NCBI RefSeq assembly: GCF_024055795.1
Contig: NZ_JAMXMY010000009.1
Location: 62,001-126,000 of the forward strand
Direction: 5' to 3'
Source of the DNA: Actinoallomurus purpureus
Lineage (GTDB): Bacteria > Actinomycetota > Actinomycetes > Streptosporangiales > Streptosporangiaceae
Length of the DNA stretch: 64,000 nt
The number at the start of each line of letters is the position of its first letter. Within the stretch, counting starts at the first letter, position 1. Shown in pieces: positions 17,142-26,346 of the stretch. The notes beneath the pieces were generated by a model that did no database searches, was not told the origin of the DNA, and was given only the letters and a program-made list of their open reading frames with translations. The position numbers and the translations under genes were made by a program.

Positions 17142-17744
17142 ATGCAGGGCGTGACCACGGGACTTCGTGAACGTAAGAAGACCGAGACTCGCGAGGCCCT
17201 GCGCGCCGCCGCGATCCGCCTCTTCCTGAAGCACGGCCCCTCGGCGGTCACCGTGAACGACATCTGCGAAGCCGCCCGAGTCTCCCGCCGGACCTTCTTC
17301 AACTACTTCGAGAACAAGGAGGCGGCGGTCATTGCCTGGGACCAGCGCCTCACCGAGGAATTCGCCTCCAACCTCGCCGCGCGGCCGTCGCACGAACCAC
17401 CGTTCACAGCCATACGCCGGGCGATGGACGACACCATGCCCAGCTTCGCCGCACAGACCGGCTGGCCCGAACGCAAGGAGCTGTACAGCGCGTATCCCGA
17501 ACTGAGGGCGAAGATTGTGTACGCGATCTTCCGCCTTGAGACCAGGCTCGCCGACACCCTCACCGATCGCATCGGGTGCCCGGCGGGCAGCCTGTATCCG
17601 CGGCTGCTCGCGGCAGCGACCGGGTCAGTCTTCCGCGCGGCTTTCACCACCTGGACGCCGGAAACGGGGATCGAGAGCCTGCAAGCGCTCATGGACCAAG
17701 CGTTCGGCCACCTCGCCGCCGGCCTCTCCGTCCCCGCCTCCTGA
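17142..17744 (+). CDS. TetR/AcrR-family transcriptional regulator
   Basis: The protein has 200 residues. Its N-terminal HTH is at about 10-58 (LRERKKTETREALRAAAIRL, VNDICEAARVSRRTFFNYFENKE). The C-terminal region fits the MftR-like TetR class. ATG 17142 has AGAGG 11 nt upstream; TTG 17133 is an in-frame alternative. The gene faces the DUF3533-like membrane gene and is probably its repressor through the palindrome at 17058-17071. Confidence 0.87.
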   Translation: MQGVTTGLRERKKTETREALRAAAIRLFLKHGPSAVTVNDICEAARVSRRTFFNYFENKEAAVIAWDQRLTEEFASNLAARPSHEPPFTAIRRAMDDTMPSFAAQTGWPERKELYSAYPELRAKIVYAIFRLETRLADTLTDRIGCPAGSLYPRLLAAATGSVFRAAFTTWTPETGIESLQALMDQAFGHLAAGLSVPAS

Positions 17745-17764
17745 CCGCTGCGCTCGCCGGGGGA

Positions 17765-17782
17765 CCGTCGCCGCGGCGACGG
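17765..17782. terminator. Self-complementary hairpin between convergent genes
   Basis: CCGTCGC-CGCG-GCGACGG is a perfect 18-bp palindrome between the TetR stop (17744) and the converging gene end at 17833. It is suited to act as a terminator in both directions. Confidence 0.5.
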
Positions 17783-17832
17783 CCGGTCTGCGGCGGCATT
17801 GCGCATGAGTTCTTCGCCGCCCGTACGTCCGG

Positions 17833-18444
17833 TCACGGCTTCCGGTCCGAGATTCGCCCGGACGGGCGGCCCTGCCTGGGGTCGATGAGTGTGAAGAGCC
17901 GGATGCGGGTCAGCGGTGGCTCCACCCCGGTCAGGCCGCTGCGGATCCACGCCGCGTGCACGGTCAGGCGGATCAACCGGCGGGCCGCATAGAAGCAAAG
18001 CCCCGCCAGCGGCAGCTCACCGCACAGCGCGGTCACGACACTGAGCGGGAACTCGTCCGCACCCCACGACAACATGACGTCGAACCACGCGTCGCAGGTC
18101 AGCAGCGTGGAGGTGATGAGCATGCCGACGATCGCCACCTGCCGCTTGCGCAGGGTCGCCAGCGTGGTGCCGGCCAACGCCGCCAGCAGGGCGATGTCGA
18201 AGCCCGTCCACGTCGCGGACCACTGATCAGCCGTGTGGTTCCCGGGCAGGGTGAAGGCCAGATAGACGATCCAGGGAATCATCCACACACACGATCCGAC
18301 CGTCACCGCGATGAAGAGCCGGCGCCCCTTGCGGTGGCCCGGATCGTCCAGCGGATCCTCCTCGGCCAACTCGGCCAGTGCCCGTATCAACGCAGCGCGC
18401 TCGCGCGGCTCCATGAGCCGCAGGTCGTCCGTACTCCACTCCAT
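17833..18444 (-). CDS. Hypothetical four-helix membrane protein
   Basis: The protein has 203 residues. A charged N-terminus (MEWSTDDLRLMEPRERAALI, about 1-43) is followed by four hydrophobic segments at about 45-66, 80-95, 103-125 and 130-150, and then a basic tail. I do not recognise a family beyond general actinobacterial membrane proteins. The frame has normal codon use, and ATG 18444 is the first start after an intergenic gap. It lies downstream of the GH20 operon, in the opposite orientation to the TetR gene at 17142, and is separated from the GH20 stop by about 100 nt, so it may be transcribed with the operon. Confidence 0.6.
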   Translation of the reverse strand: MEWSTDDLRLMEPRERAALIRALAELAEEDPLDDPGHRKGRRLFIAVTVGSCVWMIPWIVYLAFTLPGNHTADQWSATWTGFDIALLAALAGTTLATLRKRQVAIVGMLITSTLLTCDAWFDVMLSWGADEFPLSVVTALCGELPLAGLCFYAARRLIRLTVHAAWIRSGLTGVEPPLTRIRLFTLIDPRQGRPSGRISDRKP

Positions 18445-18548
18445 CGCCCTGGCTCCGTCGTGTGCGGGCCCTCACTTTATGCGATCCCGGAGCTGGTGGA
18501 GTCGGCGGCCAGGCGGGCCGTCAGCCGGGCCGAGGCGGTCCGGCGAAA

Positions 18549-20150
18549 TCAGGGTCGGCGGATGTTGCGGGTCCATTCGCTGATGGTGGCCCGCCACTCG
18601 GTCGTGTCCTCGGGCCGTCCGGGTACGCCCGGCCGGCGCTGCCAGGGCAGCGGCCCTTCGTCCGGGCGATACTCCACGCCCAGCGCCGTCAGGCGGGGCA
18701 GGTGAGCGGCGAGCCGGTGACGGAAGCCCGCCAGGTCCTTCTCGGGGGGGCTCCATACCGTCTCCGCGAACGCCGCGAGCCGCGGGAACGCCATGTAGTC
18801 GAGATGCCGTGTGGAATCGATCAGCTCGGTCCAGAGGCAGCACTGCGAGCCGAGGATGTGCCGGGCGGCCTGGTCGCCGGCGAGCGCGGCGGGGAGCGGG
18901 TCGAAGGCATAGACGTCGTCGAGGGTGAGCACGGTGCCGAACGGTGTCGGTTCCTCTTCCCCGGGCGCCTGCCGATAGTCGAGATAGACCGACATGTTCG
19001 GGCAGGTGATCACATCGTGTCCGGCTCGCGCGGCGATGACCGCCCCGTGATCGTCGCGCCAGGAGGCGACGACGGCTCCTGCCGGCAGACCGCCCTCCAG
19101 GATCTCGTCCCAGCCGACCAGCCGGCGACCGCGGGAGGAGAGGTGCCCGGCGAAGCGGCGGATGACCCAGCTCTGCAGCTCATCCTCGTCGCGCAGGCCG
19201 AGCTCGGCGATCCTGCGTTGCGCGGCCGGGCTCGCCCGCCACTGGTCCTTGCGGCACTCATCGCCGCCGATGCTGATGTAGGGGCTGGGGAACAGGTCGA
19301 TGACCTCGTCCAGCACGTTCTGGAAGAACCTGATCGTGCTGTCCTCGACGTTGAGCACGTTCTCGCAGATCCCCCACGTGGTCGCGACCTGCAGCGGGGT
19401 GCCGAGATTGCCGAGCTCGGGGTACGCGGCGATGGCCGCCTGGGCGTGGCCGGGCAGGTCGATCTCGGGTACCACCATGATCTGGCGCAGAGCGGCATAG
19501 GCGACGATCTCCCGGATGTCGTCCTGGGTGTAGTAGCCACCGTGCGGACGGCCGTCCATGACGCCGTTCCAGCCGATCTGACTTTCCGTGCGCCACGCGC
19601 CGACCTCGGTGAGCCGCGGATAGCGCCTGATCTCCAGCCGCCAGCCCTGGTCATCGGTGAGGTGCAGGTGCAGGACGTTCAGCTTGTGCATCGCCATCAG
19701 GTCGATGAACCGCAGCAGATCGGCCTTCGGCATGAAATGCCGGGCGACGTCGAGGAGGCAGCCGCGCCAGCCGAAGCGCGGCCGATCCTCGATCCGCACG
19801 GCGGGCAGCGCGAGCTCCCGGCTTGCGGTCGCCTTCCTGAACGCCTCGGCCGGGAGTAGCTGACGGAGCGTCTGTACGCCGTAGAACGCCCCGGCCGTGT
19901 CGCCGGCCTCGACGAGCACGCCTTCGGCGTCGATGGACAGCCGGTACGCCTCCGGCCGCATCTCCCGTACGGAAAGGGTGATTCCCGGGCCCGGTCCCGG
20001 CAGCAGCTCACCACGGGTGACCGGGCCGAGCTCGCCTCTCGACCAGGCGGCCACCTCGCCGAATGCCGGGTCGGCGGTCAGCGAGGTGTGCCGGTCGAGG
20101 ACGAAGCGGTCCGGCCGGGGTTCGAACCGAACGGGCTTCGGGATGATCAT
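18549..20150 (-). CDS. Beta-N-acetylhexosaminidase, GH20
   Basis: The protein has 533 residues and no signal peptide, so it is probably cytosolic. An N-terminal GH20b-like domain (about 1-125, ending in FYGVQTLRQLLP) is followed by the catalytic TIM barrel with GCLLDVARHFMP, HLHLTDDQGWRLEI and the catalytic Asp-Glu in IGGDE near residue 296. The polarising Asp and acid/base Glu are both present. It removes terminal beta-GlcNAc or beta-GalNAc. ATG 20150 has GAGGAG upstream. It is the last gene of the operon that begins with the GH36 gene at 26189 and probably cleaves oligosaccharides brought in by that importer. Confidence 0.92.
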   Translation of the reverse strand: MIIPKPVRFEPRPDRFVLDRHTSLTADPAFGEVAAWSRGELGPVTRGELLPGPGPGITLSVREMRPEAYRLSIDAEGVLVEAGDTAGAFYGVQTLRQLLPAEAFRKATASRELALPAVRIEDRPRFGWRGCLLDVARHFMPKADLLRFIDLMAMHKLNVLHLHLTDDQGWRLEIRRYPRLTEVGAWRTESQIGWNGVMDGRPHGGYYTQDDIREIVAYAALRQIMVVPEIDLPGHAQAAIAAYPELGNLGTPLQVATTWGICENVLNVEDSTIRFFQNVLDEVIDLFPSPYISIGGDECRKDQWRASPAAQRRIAELGLRDEDELQSWVIRRFAGHLSSRGRRLVGWDEILEGGLPAGAVVASWRDDHGAVIAARAGHDVITCPNMSVYLDYRQAPGEEEPTPFGTVLTLDDVYAFDPLPAALAGDQAARHILGSQCCLWTELIDSTRHLDYMAFPRLAAFAETVWSPPEKDLAGFRHRLAAHLPRLTALGVEYRPDEGPLPWQRRPGVPGRPEDTTEWRATISEWTRNIRRP

Positions 20151-20179
20151 TATCTCCTCACTGCTCGCGGGTGATCCCG

Positions 20180-21724
20180 TCAGACCGGGTTGAGGCTCGG
20201 GGTGCCCGGCTCGATGACGAAGGAACCCGACGTGTAGGCGGGGGCGTCCGGCCGGCTGACGTAGCCGACCGAGCGGAAGTCGACCTTCATCGCGTCCTTG
20301 GACAGCACGCTGCGTACGTAGCCGCGGCGGCCGTTGAAGAACTTGACGTGCGGGTTCTCGGACAGCAGCACCTTGGTGTTCGGGTACTCGTCCAGGCCGT
20401 CGCGGGCCGATGTCACCGAGGTCGTGACGAGCTCGACGGCCACGGACTTGGACTCGGGGTTCTGGTAGTCGCGTTTGATCTCGCCGGCCCAGTGGGAGTG
20501 CACGTCGCCGGTGAGCACCACGCCGTTGCGCTTGTGGTCGTCGATGGCAGCCGCCACCCGGTTGCGGCTGGCCGCGTAACCGTCCCAGCCCTCGTTCGAA
20601 TACTGGACGCCCGGACCGTTGGACCAGTCCATCTGCATGAGGAAGACCTGCTGGACGAGCACGTCCCAGGTGGCGCGGGAATGTTCGAGCCCTCTCCTCA
20701 GCCAGGCCTCCTGCTGGTCGCCCAGGATCGTGCGGTTCGGCGCGAGGCGCTCGGTGCAGTCGTCGCCGATCATGCCCGACTTGCCGATACAGGCGTAGAA
20801 GTCCCGGTACTGGCGGGTGTCGAGCATGTGCAGGTTGGCGACCGAGCCCCAGCGCAGGCTGCGATAGAGGTGCAGCGCCGGTCCGACGGGCTTCTGCGCG
20901 CGGCGTAGCGGCATGTTCTCGTAGAAGGCCTTGAACGCGGCGGCCCTGCGTGGGAGAAACGGCGGATCGGGCTGCTCCGGCACGTCGGCCGCCCAGGCGT
21001 TCTCCACGTCGTGGTCGTCGAAGACGACGACCCATGGCGCGATGGCATGGGCCGCCTGCAGATCGGGATCGGCCTTGTGCTGGGAGTGCCGCAACCGGTA
21101 GCCGGCCAGGTCGAAGCACTCGCCGCCGGCCTGATCGCGCACTGCGTTCTTGTAGTCGCCGTACTCGTAGATGTAGTCCCCGACGAAACCGATCAGGTCA
21201 GGGTGGTCCTCGGCCATCCTCCGGTACGGCGTGAACCAGCCGAGCTGGTAGTCGGCACACGACGTGAAGGAAAGGTGCAGGTCCCGGCTGTGGGTGCCCG
21301 GGGCGGGAGCGGTGAGCGTACGCCCGACCGGGGATATCTCGTTGGTGACCCTGAAGCGGTAGAAGTATTCGGCGCCGGGTTCGAGGCCGCCCACCTCGAC
21401 GTGCACGCTGTGCGCGTCCTCGGGCCGGGCGATCTCCTCGCCCCGCCGCACGATCCTTTTGAAGCCCTCGTCCCGGGCCACCTGCCACCGGACCGGAACG
21501 GGCCGGTCGGGCATGCCGCCGAGCCCGTCGAGGGCGATGGGATCCATGGCGAGGCGTGTCCAGAGCACGACGCCATGGGGAGCGGGTTCACCGGAGGCGA
21601 CACCGAGCTGGAAGACATCCGACAGAGGGGCGCGGCGGGTCGCCGCGCGCACGGGTGAGGAACCCAGTGCGGCGGCGATGCCCAGACTCGCGCCCCCGGC
21701 GAAGAAGGAACGCCGGGTGATCAT
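20180..21724 (-). CDS. phoD: PhoD-family alkaline phosphatase/phosphodiesterase
   Basis: The protein has 514 residues. It has a twin-arginine signal peptide (RRSFFAG, residues 4-10, then a hydrophobic stretch ending in AATRRAP), so it is exported by Tat. The PhoD N-terminal domain (FQLGVASGEPAPHGVVLWTR) precedes the metallophosphatase core with FVGDYIYEYGD, WVVVFDDHDVENAW and VVLTGDVHSHWAGE. PhoD enzymes hydrolyse phosphate mono- and diesters using Ca and Fe. It lies inside the sugar-uptake operon, 8 nt after the binding-protein gene and 29 nt before GH20, with no phosphate transport gene nearby. A role in removing phosphate groups from imported or surface glycans is inference. Confidence 0.9.
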   Translation of the reverse strand: MITRRSFFAGGASLGIAAALGSSPVRAATRRAPLSDVFQLGVASGEPAPHGVVLWTRLAMDPIALDGLGGMPDRPVPVRWQVARDEGFKRIVRRGEEIARPEDAHSVHVEVGGLEPGAEYFYRFRVTNEISPVGRTLTAPAPGTHSRDLHLSFTSCADYQLGWFTPYRRMAEDHPDLIGFVGDYIYEYGDYKNAVRDQAGGECFDLAGYRLRHSQHKADPDLQAAHAIAPWVVVFDDHDVENAWAADVPEQPDPPFLPRRAAAFKAFYENMPLRRAQKPVGPALHLYRSLRWGSVANLHMLDTRQYRDFYACIGKSGMIGDDCTERLAPNRTILGDQQEAWLRRGLEHSRATWDVLVQQVFLMQMDWSNGPGVQYSNEGWDGYAASRNRVAAAIDDHKRNGVVLTGDVHSHWAGEIKRDYQNPESKSVAVELVTTSVTSARDGLDEYPNTKVLLSENPHVKFFNGRRGYVRSVLSKDAMKVDFRSVGYVSRPDAPAYTSGSFVIEPGTPSLNPV

Positions 21725-21732
21725 TAGATCTC

Positions 21733-23046
21733 CTACTTGACGAGTGCGTTGCCCTGTTGGACGGCCTGGTCGGCTGCCTGCTTGACGGCGAGCCTGCCGA
21801 GGTACATCTCGTTGAAGATTCGGATCAGCTTCGGCTCGAAGGCGGTGAAGCCGGTGGTGATCGGCAGGTTGAACGTGGTGCCTTTCGACTCTTCGAGGTA
21901 CGGGGAGACGTCGATGTTCTTCTTGCGCCAGTAGTCGACGTAGCCCTGGGAGAGGCCGTTCAGCGCGGGGAAGATGTAACCCTGGTCGGCCATCATCTTC
22001 TGCGGCTCTGCCGTGCTGAGGTAGCTCGCCAGCCTCATGGCCTCCTTCTTGTGCCTGCTCTTGGAGTAGACGGCCTCCGACAGGCCGTTGAGGTTCACCG
22101 AGCGGCCCGCGGGCCCCTGTGGCATCGACGCGACGCCGAGGTCGAAGTGGGCTTCGGGAGTCACAAAGGGAAGCAGCGCGTTGTTGGCGGGGAACATCGC
22201 CACCTCACCGCGCTTGAACATCTCGTTGATCTTGTCGCTGGGCGGGTTGGTCTGGGCGGCCGGCGGTGAGACGTGGTACTTGTTCACCAGGTCGACGCCG
22301 AACTGCAGGGCCTGCACCGAGGCGTTGTCGTTGAAGGTGTACTTGCCGAACGGCCGATCCATCAGCTTGCCGCCGTTGGAGTTCACCCAGTTCATCCACT
22401 GGGTCTGGTAGTGGTCCCAGGACGCGAAGCCGTACTGCTGGACCTTGTTCGGGTCGAAGCCGGGCTGGTCGGGATGCTTGCCGCTCGCGTCGACCGTCAG
22501 CTTGCGCGCGACCTGCAGCAGCGTGCCGGAGCCGTCGGGCGCCCACGTGAGGTTCGCCGGCATCTGGACACCGGCCTTCTTGAACAGATTCTTGTTGTAG
22601 AGAAGGCCGACGACGCCGAAGTCCTTGGGTACGCCGTACAGCTTGCTCTTGTAGGTGTAGGCCGCGACGACGTTCGGGTGGTACTTGGCGGTGTCGAGCT
22701 TGAGCGGGGACAGATCCGCCAGCACGCCCTTGGTCACGAACTCGGGGAACTGGTTGGTCTGCATCCAGAACACGTCCGGCGCGGTGCCCGCCACCGCGTC
22801 GGCGGTCATCTTGATCCAGTACTGGTCGTACGGGAGCAGCTCGATCTTCACATGGATGTTCGGGTTGGCCTTCTCGAAGGCCGCCATCACCTTCTCGTAG
22901 CCGACCTTCTGCTGATCGTCCCAGAGCCGGTAGGTGAGCGTGACCTTGTCTCCGGGGCCTGCGCCGGAACCGCCGCAGGCGGCCAGGGGGGTGAGCAACG
23001 CCGCGCCGAGGAGAGCCGCGGCCCAGCGGAATCGGGTGGAGGGCAT
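21733..23046 (-). CDS. ABC sugar transporter, solute-binding lipoprotein
   Basis: The protein has 437 residues. The signal peptide has a lipobox LAAC with Cys24, so the mature protein is a lipoprotein on the outer face of the membrane. The rest is a family 1 extracellular binding protein (VTLTYRLWDDQQKVGYEKVM, ADAVAGTAPDVFWMQ, FPALNGLSQGYVDYW). It delivers an oligosaccharide to the two permeases encoded by 23064-24879. No ATPase is encoded in the operon, so a shared MsiK-type ATPase elsewhere is likely. The substrate is inferred from the GH36 and GH20 neighbours: an oligosaccharide with galactose and N-acetylhexosamine. Confidence 0.9.
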   Translation of the reverse strand: MPSTRFRWAAALLGAALLTPLAACGGSGAGPGDKVTLTYRLWDDQQKVGYEKVMAAFEKANPNIHVKIELLPYDQYWIKMTADAVAGTAPDVFWMQTNQFPEFVTKGVLADLSPLKLDTAKYHPNVVAAYTYKSKLYGVPKDFGVVGLLYNKNLFKKAGVQMPANLTWAPDGSGTLLQVARKLTVDASGKHPDQPGFDPNKVQQYGFASWDHYQTQWMNWVNSNGGKLMDRPFGKYTFNDNASVQALQFGVDLVNKYHVSPPAAQTNPPSDKINEMFKRGEVAMFPANNALLPFVTPEAHFDLGVASMPQGPAGRSVNLNGLSEAVYSKSRHKKEAMRLASYLSTAEPQKMMADQGYIFPALNGLSQGYVDYWRKKNIDVSPYLEESKGTTFNLPITTGFTAFEPKLIRIFNEMYLGRLAVKQAADQAVQQGNALVK

Positions 23047-23063
23047 GGGTGTGCTGACCTCTC

Positions 23064-23873
23064 TTACTTGAGGCCGGTGAGGGCCACGGAGCGGACGATG
23101 TATCGCTGGAAGACGATGAAGATCGTGACCATGGGGGCCAGCGCGATGAGGCCGCCGGCCATCATCACGTTCTGGTCGACGCCGACGCCGCCCTTCAGCC
23201 CGGCGAGGCCGACGGTGAGGACCTTGGTGTCGTCACTGCTGGTGATGATCAGCGGCCACAGGAAGTTGTTCCACGACGAGATCACCGTGATGATCGCCAG
23301 CGTGCCCATCGCGGGACGGCACAGCGGGAGCAGGATGCGCACCAGGATGGTGAGCGGTCCCGCACCGTCGATACGCGCCGCCTCCTCCAGCCCGGCGGGC
23401 AGGCTGCGGAAGTACTGCCGCATCAGGAAGATCCCGTACGGTGTGCCGAGGATGTACGGCGCGAGCAGCCCCCACCACGTGTTGACCAGGCCGACGTCGC
23501 GCATGATGAGGAAGAGCGGGATCATCGTGACCGCGCTCGGCACCATCATCGTGGCCACGTACAGCCAGAACAGCACGTCGCGCCCGCGGAAGCGGAGCCG
23601 GGCGAACGCGTACGCCGCGAACGTCGTGAACACCAGCTGGCCGGCGGTGAGCGCGGCCGTCATCAGCAGCGTGTTGGCGACGTAGCCGGGGAAACCGGAC
23701 CTCAGCAGCTTCGACAGGTTGGCGAAGGTGGGCGGGATACCGGGCAGCCACGGCTCGGTGGAGCCGAGCTGGCCCTGCGTCTTCAGCGCGGTCAGGACGA
23801 CCAGCAGAAAAGGGAAGACGGACACGAAGGCGCCGATGACGAGCGTGGCGTGCAGCAGTATGCGCTTGAGCAT
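23064..23873 (-). CDS. ABC sugar transporter permease (MalG type)
   Basis: The 269-residue carbohydrate-importer permease has six predicted membrane helices and the cytoplasmic EAA loop (LEEAARIDGAGPLTILVRIL, about 155-175) that contacts the ATPase. It follows its partner permease by 10 nt and precedes the binding-protein gene by 17 nt, forming the standard heterodimer with the 23884-24879 product. Confidence 0.92.
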   Translation of the reverse strand: MLKRILLHATLVIGAFVSVFPFLLVVLTALKTQGQLGSTEPWLPGIPPTFANLSKLLRSGFPGYVANTLLMTAALTAGQLVFTTFAAYAFARLRFRGRDVLFWLYVATMMVPSAVTMIPLFLIMRDVGLVNTWWGLLAPYILGTPYGIFLMRQYFRSLPAGLEEAARIDGAGPLTILVRILLPLCRPAMGTLAIITVISSWNNFLWPLIITSSDDTKVLTVGLAGLKGGVGVDQNVMMAGGLIALAPMVTIFIVFQRYIVRSVALTGLK

Positions 23874-23883
23874 TGGTCCCTCC

Positions 23884-24879
23884 TCAGCTCAGGTCGTAGG
23901 TTGTGCGTTTGCTGAAGAACCGGACCTGCACCAGCGTCACCGCGAGGATCACGACGAAGAGCAACGTGGACAGCGTCGAGGCGTAGCCGAAGTCGAACTG
24001 CCGGAAGGCCATCTCGAAGATCTTGAAATTGAGCACTTCGGTGCTCTGGTTCGGCCCGCCGTTCGTCATCACGTAGACCGTGTCGAAGATCTGGAACGCC
24101 CCGATGAGGTTCGTGACCATGACGAAGAACATCGTCGGGTTCAGCAGCGGCAGGGTGACCCTGAAGAAGCGCCGGACCGGGGTCGCGCCGTCGATGGCGG
24201 CCGCGTCGTACAGCTCCTGGGGGATGCCCTGCAGCCCGGCGAGGAAGAACAGCATGTTGTAGCCCGTGTACTGCCAGATGTTGACCAGCGCGATCGCCGG
24301 CAGCGCCCACGTGGTGTCCGACAGCCAGTTGGGGCCGGCGACGCCGACCAGGTCGAGCAGCCGGTTCAGCGCACCGTCGCGCGGGTCGAAGACCCAGGTC
24401 CAGACCAGGCCGAGGACGATCGGCGTGGCCATCCACGGCACCACGAACAGCGCCCGGTAGAACCGCATGCCCTTGGCCCGCTGGTTCAGCAGGAGCGCCA
24501 GGAGCACAGCGAGGACGGTCTGCAGCGGGATGCACAGCAGCACGTAGACGGCGGTCCGCCACAGCGAGTGCCAGGCGTCACCGTCGGCTGCCAGCCGCCG
24601 GTAGTTGGCCAGGCCGGCGAAGGTCGGGTCGGACAGCAACTCCCAGTGGAACAGGCTCAGGCCCAGCACGACCACGAGGGGCAGCAGGAGGAAGGCGAGC
24701 ACGCCGAACAGGCTCGGCCCGATGAACAGGTAGGCGTACCAGTTCGCGAGCCACCGGCGGCGGTACCCGGCGGGTGACGCGGGGACCGATGTCCTCTCGG
24801 CGAGTGAGACCGGTCCGCGGGCGTCGCCGGGCTCCGCCGGCGACGAGACGCGGCCGCGAACACCGTCGGCGCTCTCCAT
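23884..24879 (-). CDS. ABC sugar transporter permease (MalF type)
   Basis: The 331-residue protein has a charged N-terminal ~45 residues and then six membrane helices. The EAA loop reads QELYDAAAIDGATPVRRFFR. ATG 24879 is chosen because it overlaps the TGA of the preceding GH36 gene (TGATG), implying translational coupling. Longer frames upstream run inside the GH36 gene. It forms the membrane channel with the MalG-type partner at 23064-23873. Confidence 0.9.
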   Translation of the reverse strand: MESADGVRGRVSSPAEPGDARGPVSLAERTSVPASPAGYRRRWLANWYAYLFIGPSLFGVLAFLLLPLVVVLGLSLFHWELLSDPTFAGLANYRRLAADGDAWHSLWRTAVYVLLCIPLQTVLAVLLALLLNQRAKGMRFYRALFVVPWMATPIVLGLVWTWVFDPRDGALNRLLDLVGVAGPNWLSDTTWALPAIALVNIWQYTGYNMLFFLAGLQGIPQELYDAAAIDGATPVRRFFRVTLPLLNPTMFFVMVTNLIGAFQIFDTVYVMTNGGPNQSTEVLNFKIFEMAFRQFDFGYASTLSTLLFVVILAVTLVQVRFFSKRTTYDLS

Positions 24880-26189
24880 CACGACGGGTCCGTCCGCGTG
24901 GGGACCATGAGCCGTCTGGTCGTCTCCAGACCCCACGCGTCCAGGGCGGCGATCGGGTCGCTCGCCCCTCGCAGCCCGCCGGTGGCGTCGATGTGCGCGG
25001 CCCATTCCTCGCGCGCCTCGACCTGCGGCCTGACGATGATGCAGTCCGGGTCGTTCACCCACCATCTGGCGTGCAGGAACTCACGCGCCGCACCGGTCAG
25101 CCGGGCCCCGAGCTGCGACGGCTGGCTCACGTCGCCCGCCTTCGGGTGGACCTGCGGCGCGGTGTCCGGGCTGACCCGCATGATGTCGGCCAGTCCGATG
25201 CTCGGCAGCATGGGAGCGCCGCACGCGTGCACGGTCGCGCCGGGCCCCGCCCCCATCCGGATCAGCTCCAGCCCCCGCCGGTAGGCCGCGATCGGGTCGA
25301 CGTCCTCGTGCCGCCGGCCCGCCAGCGCCCCGGCGTAGAGGTAGTCGAGCTTGAAGTGGGTCAGGCCCAGCTCGCTCAGGGACCGGAACACGTGGATCAG
25401 GTACTCGGCGGCGTCCGGGTGGGTGACGTCCAGGACCGACAGCTCCTGGTCCCACATGACGCCCGCGTGCGCGCCCTCGACGAGCCAGTCGGGATGCTCA
25501 CGGAAGATCCGGCTGCGGCGGCCGGCGAGGAACGGGGCGACCCAGATGCCCGCCCGTTTCCCCGCCTCACGTATGGCGCCGACGGCACGTTCCAGCGAGC
25601 CGAACCCGGGGCGGAGCTCCAGCCAGTCGCCGATCTCGGCCTCGTATCCGTCGTCGATGAGGAACATGTCCGCGTCCACGCCATGCCGCTCCGCGAGCCG
25701 GAGGTTCTCGATGACGTCGGCGTCGGTGACCTTGTCCCAGTAGCCGTACCAGGAGCACCACATGGGCGGCACGGCCGGGTAGGCAGACGGCGCGTACCCC
25801 TCCGCGATCTCCACCGCCCACCGCCGCAGCGCCGCGTCGAGGTGGCCCTCGTGCTCCCAATGCCGTACCGGGCCGTCCGCGGAGACCGTCAGCCGGTCGC
25901 CGTGCCGCCGCACGCGGATGGAGGGCACCCGGGTCGGGTCGGGCGCCGACCAGACGGAGATCGGGGCGCCGTCCCCGGGATCCACGGCGATCAGGCCCTC
26001 CCCCTGGAACGCACCGTCCGGGACCGGCGTCTCCGGGCGATAGCAGATCAGCTGGATGTTCTGGTCGGCGGCCCTGGGCGGCGTCTCATCGAGACGGTAC
26101 GTGCCGGTCGGGCTCCACGACTGCCACCCGAACTCGAAGATCAGCGGTTGGCCGGGGGCACAGAGCTCTCCGACGTCGGTGAACGGCAT
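24879..26189 (-). CDS. Alpha-galactosidase-like glycosidase, GH36 family
   Basis: The protein has 436 residues, short for GH36, and no signal peptide, so it is cytosolic. The catalytic barrel shows PPMWCSWYGYW, the nucleophile Asp in LTHFKLDYLYAG and the acid/base Asp in WWVNDPDCIIVRP. It should release terminal alpha-galactose (or alpha-GalNAc) from imported oligosaccharides. ATG 26189 has GGAGGAG about 8 nt upstream and is preferred over the in-frame ATGs at 26228/26225. It is the first gene of the ROK-linked operon and faces the ROK gene at 26347. Confidence 0.85.
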   Translation of the reverse strand: MPFTDVGELCAPGQPLIFEFGWQSWSPTGTYRLDETPPRAADQNIQLICYRPETPVPDGAFQGEGLIAVDPGDGAPISVWSAPDPTRVPSIRVRRHGDRLTVSADGPVRHWEHEGHLDAALRRWAVEIAEGYAPSAYPAVPPMWCSWYGYWDKVTDADVIENLRLAERHGVDADMFLIDDGYEAEIGDWLELRPGFGSLERAVGAIREAGKRAGIWVAPFLAGRRSRIFREHPDWLVEGAHAGVMWDQELSVLDVTHPDAAEYLIHVFRSLSELGLTHFKLDYLYAGALAGRRHEDVDPIAAYRRGLELIRMGAGPGATVHACGAPMLPSIGLADIMRVSPDTAPQVHPKAGDVSQPSQLGARLTGAAREFLHARWWVNDPDCIIVRPQVEAREEWAAHIDATGGLRGASDPIAALDAWGLETTRRLMVPTRTDPS

Positions 26190-26203
26190 CAGACGGTCTC
26201 CTC

Positions 26204-26232
26204 CGCTTATTATTAAGGAGTCCATCATTAGT
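26204..26232 (-). promoter_or_regulatory. AT-rich promoter/operator candidate upstream of the GH36 operon
   Basis: TTATTATTAA and CATCATTAGTA form an AT-rich island in otherwise G/C-rich DNA, 15-45 bp upstream of the GH36 start and in the divergent region with the ROK repressor. ROK repressors commonly bind AT-rich sites, so this is a reasonable place for the operator and -10 element. There is no clean palindrome, and the call rests on position and composition. Confidence 0.35.
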
Positions 26233-26346
26233 ACACCTCAGCCCCAACCGACACAAGGTCGATTTTTTCGCCGACAGGACTGTGTACGGGCATACTCGAC
26301 AGGTCTATGATCGAAACAGGCCCGGATTTAAAGAGGAAAGCTTCCA

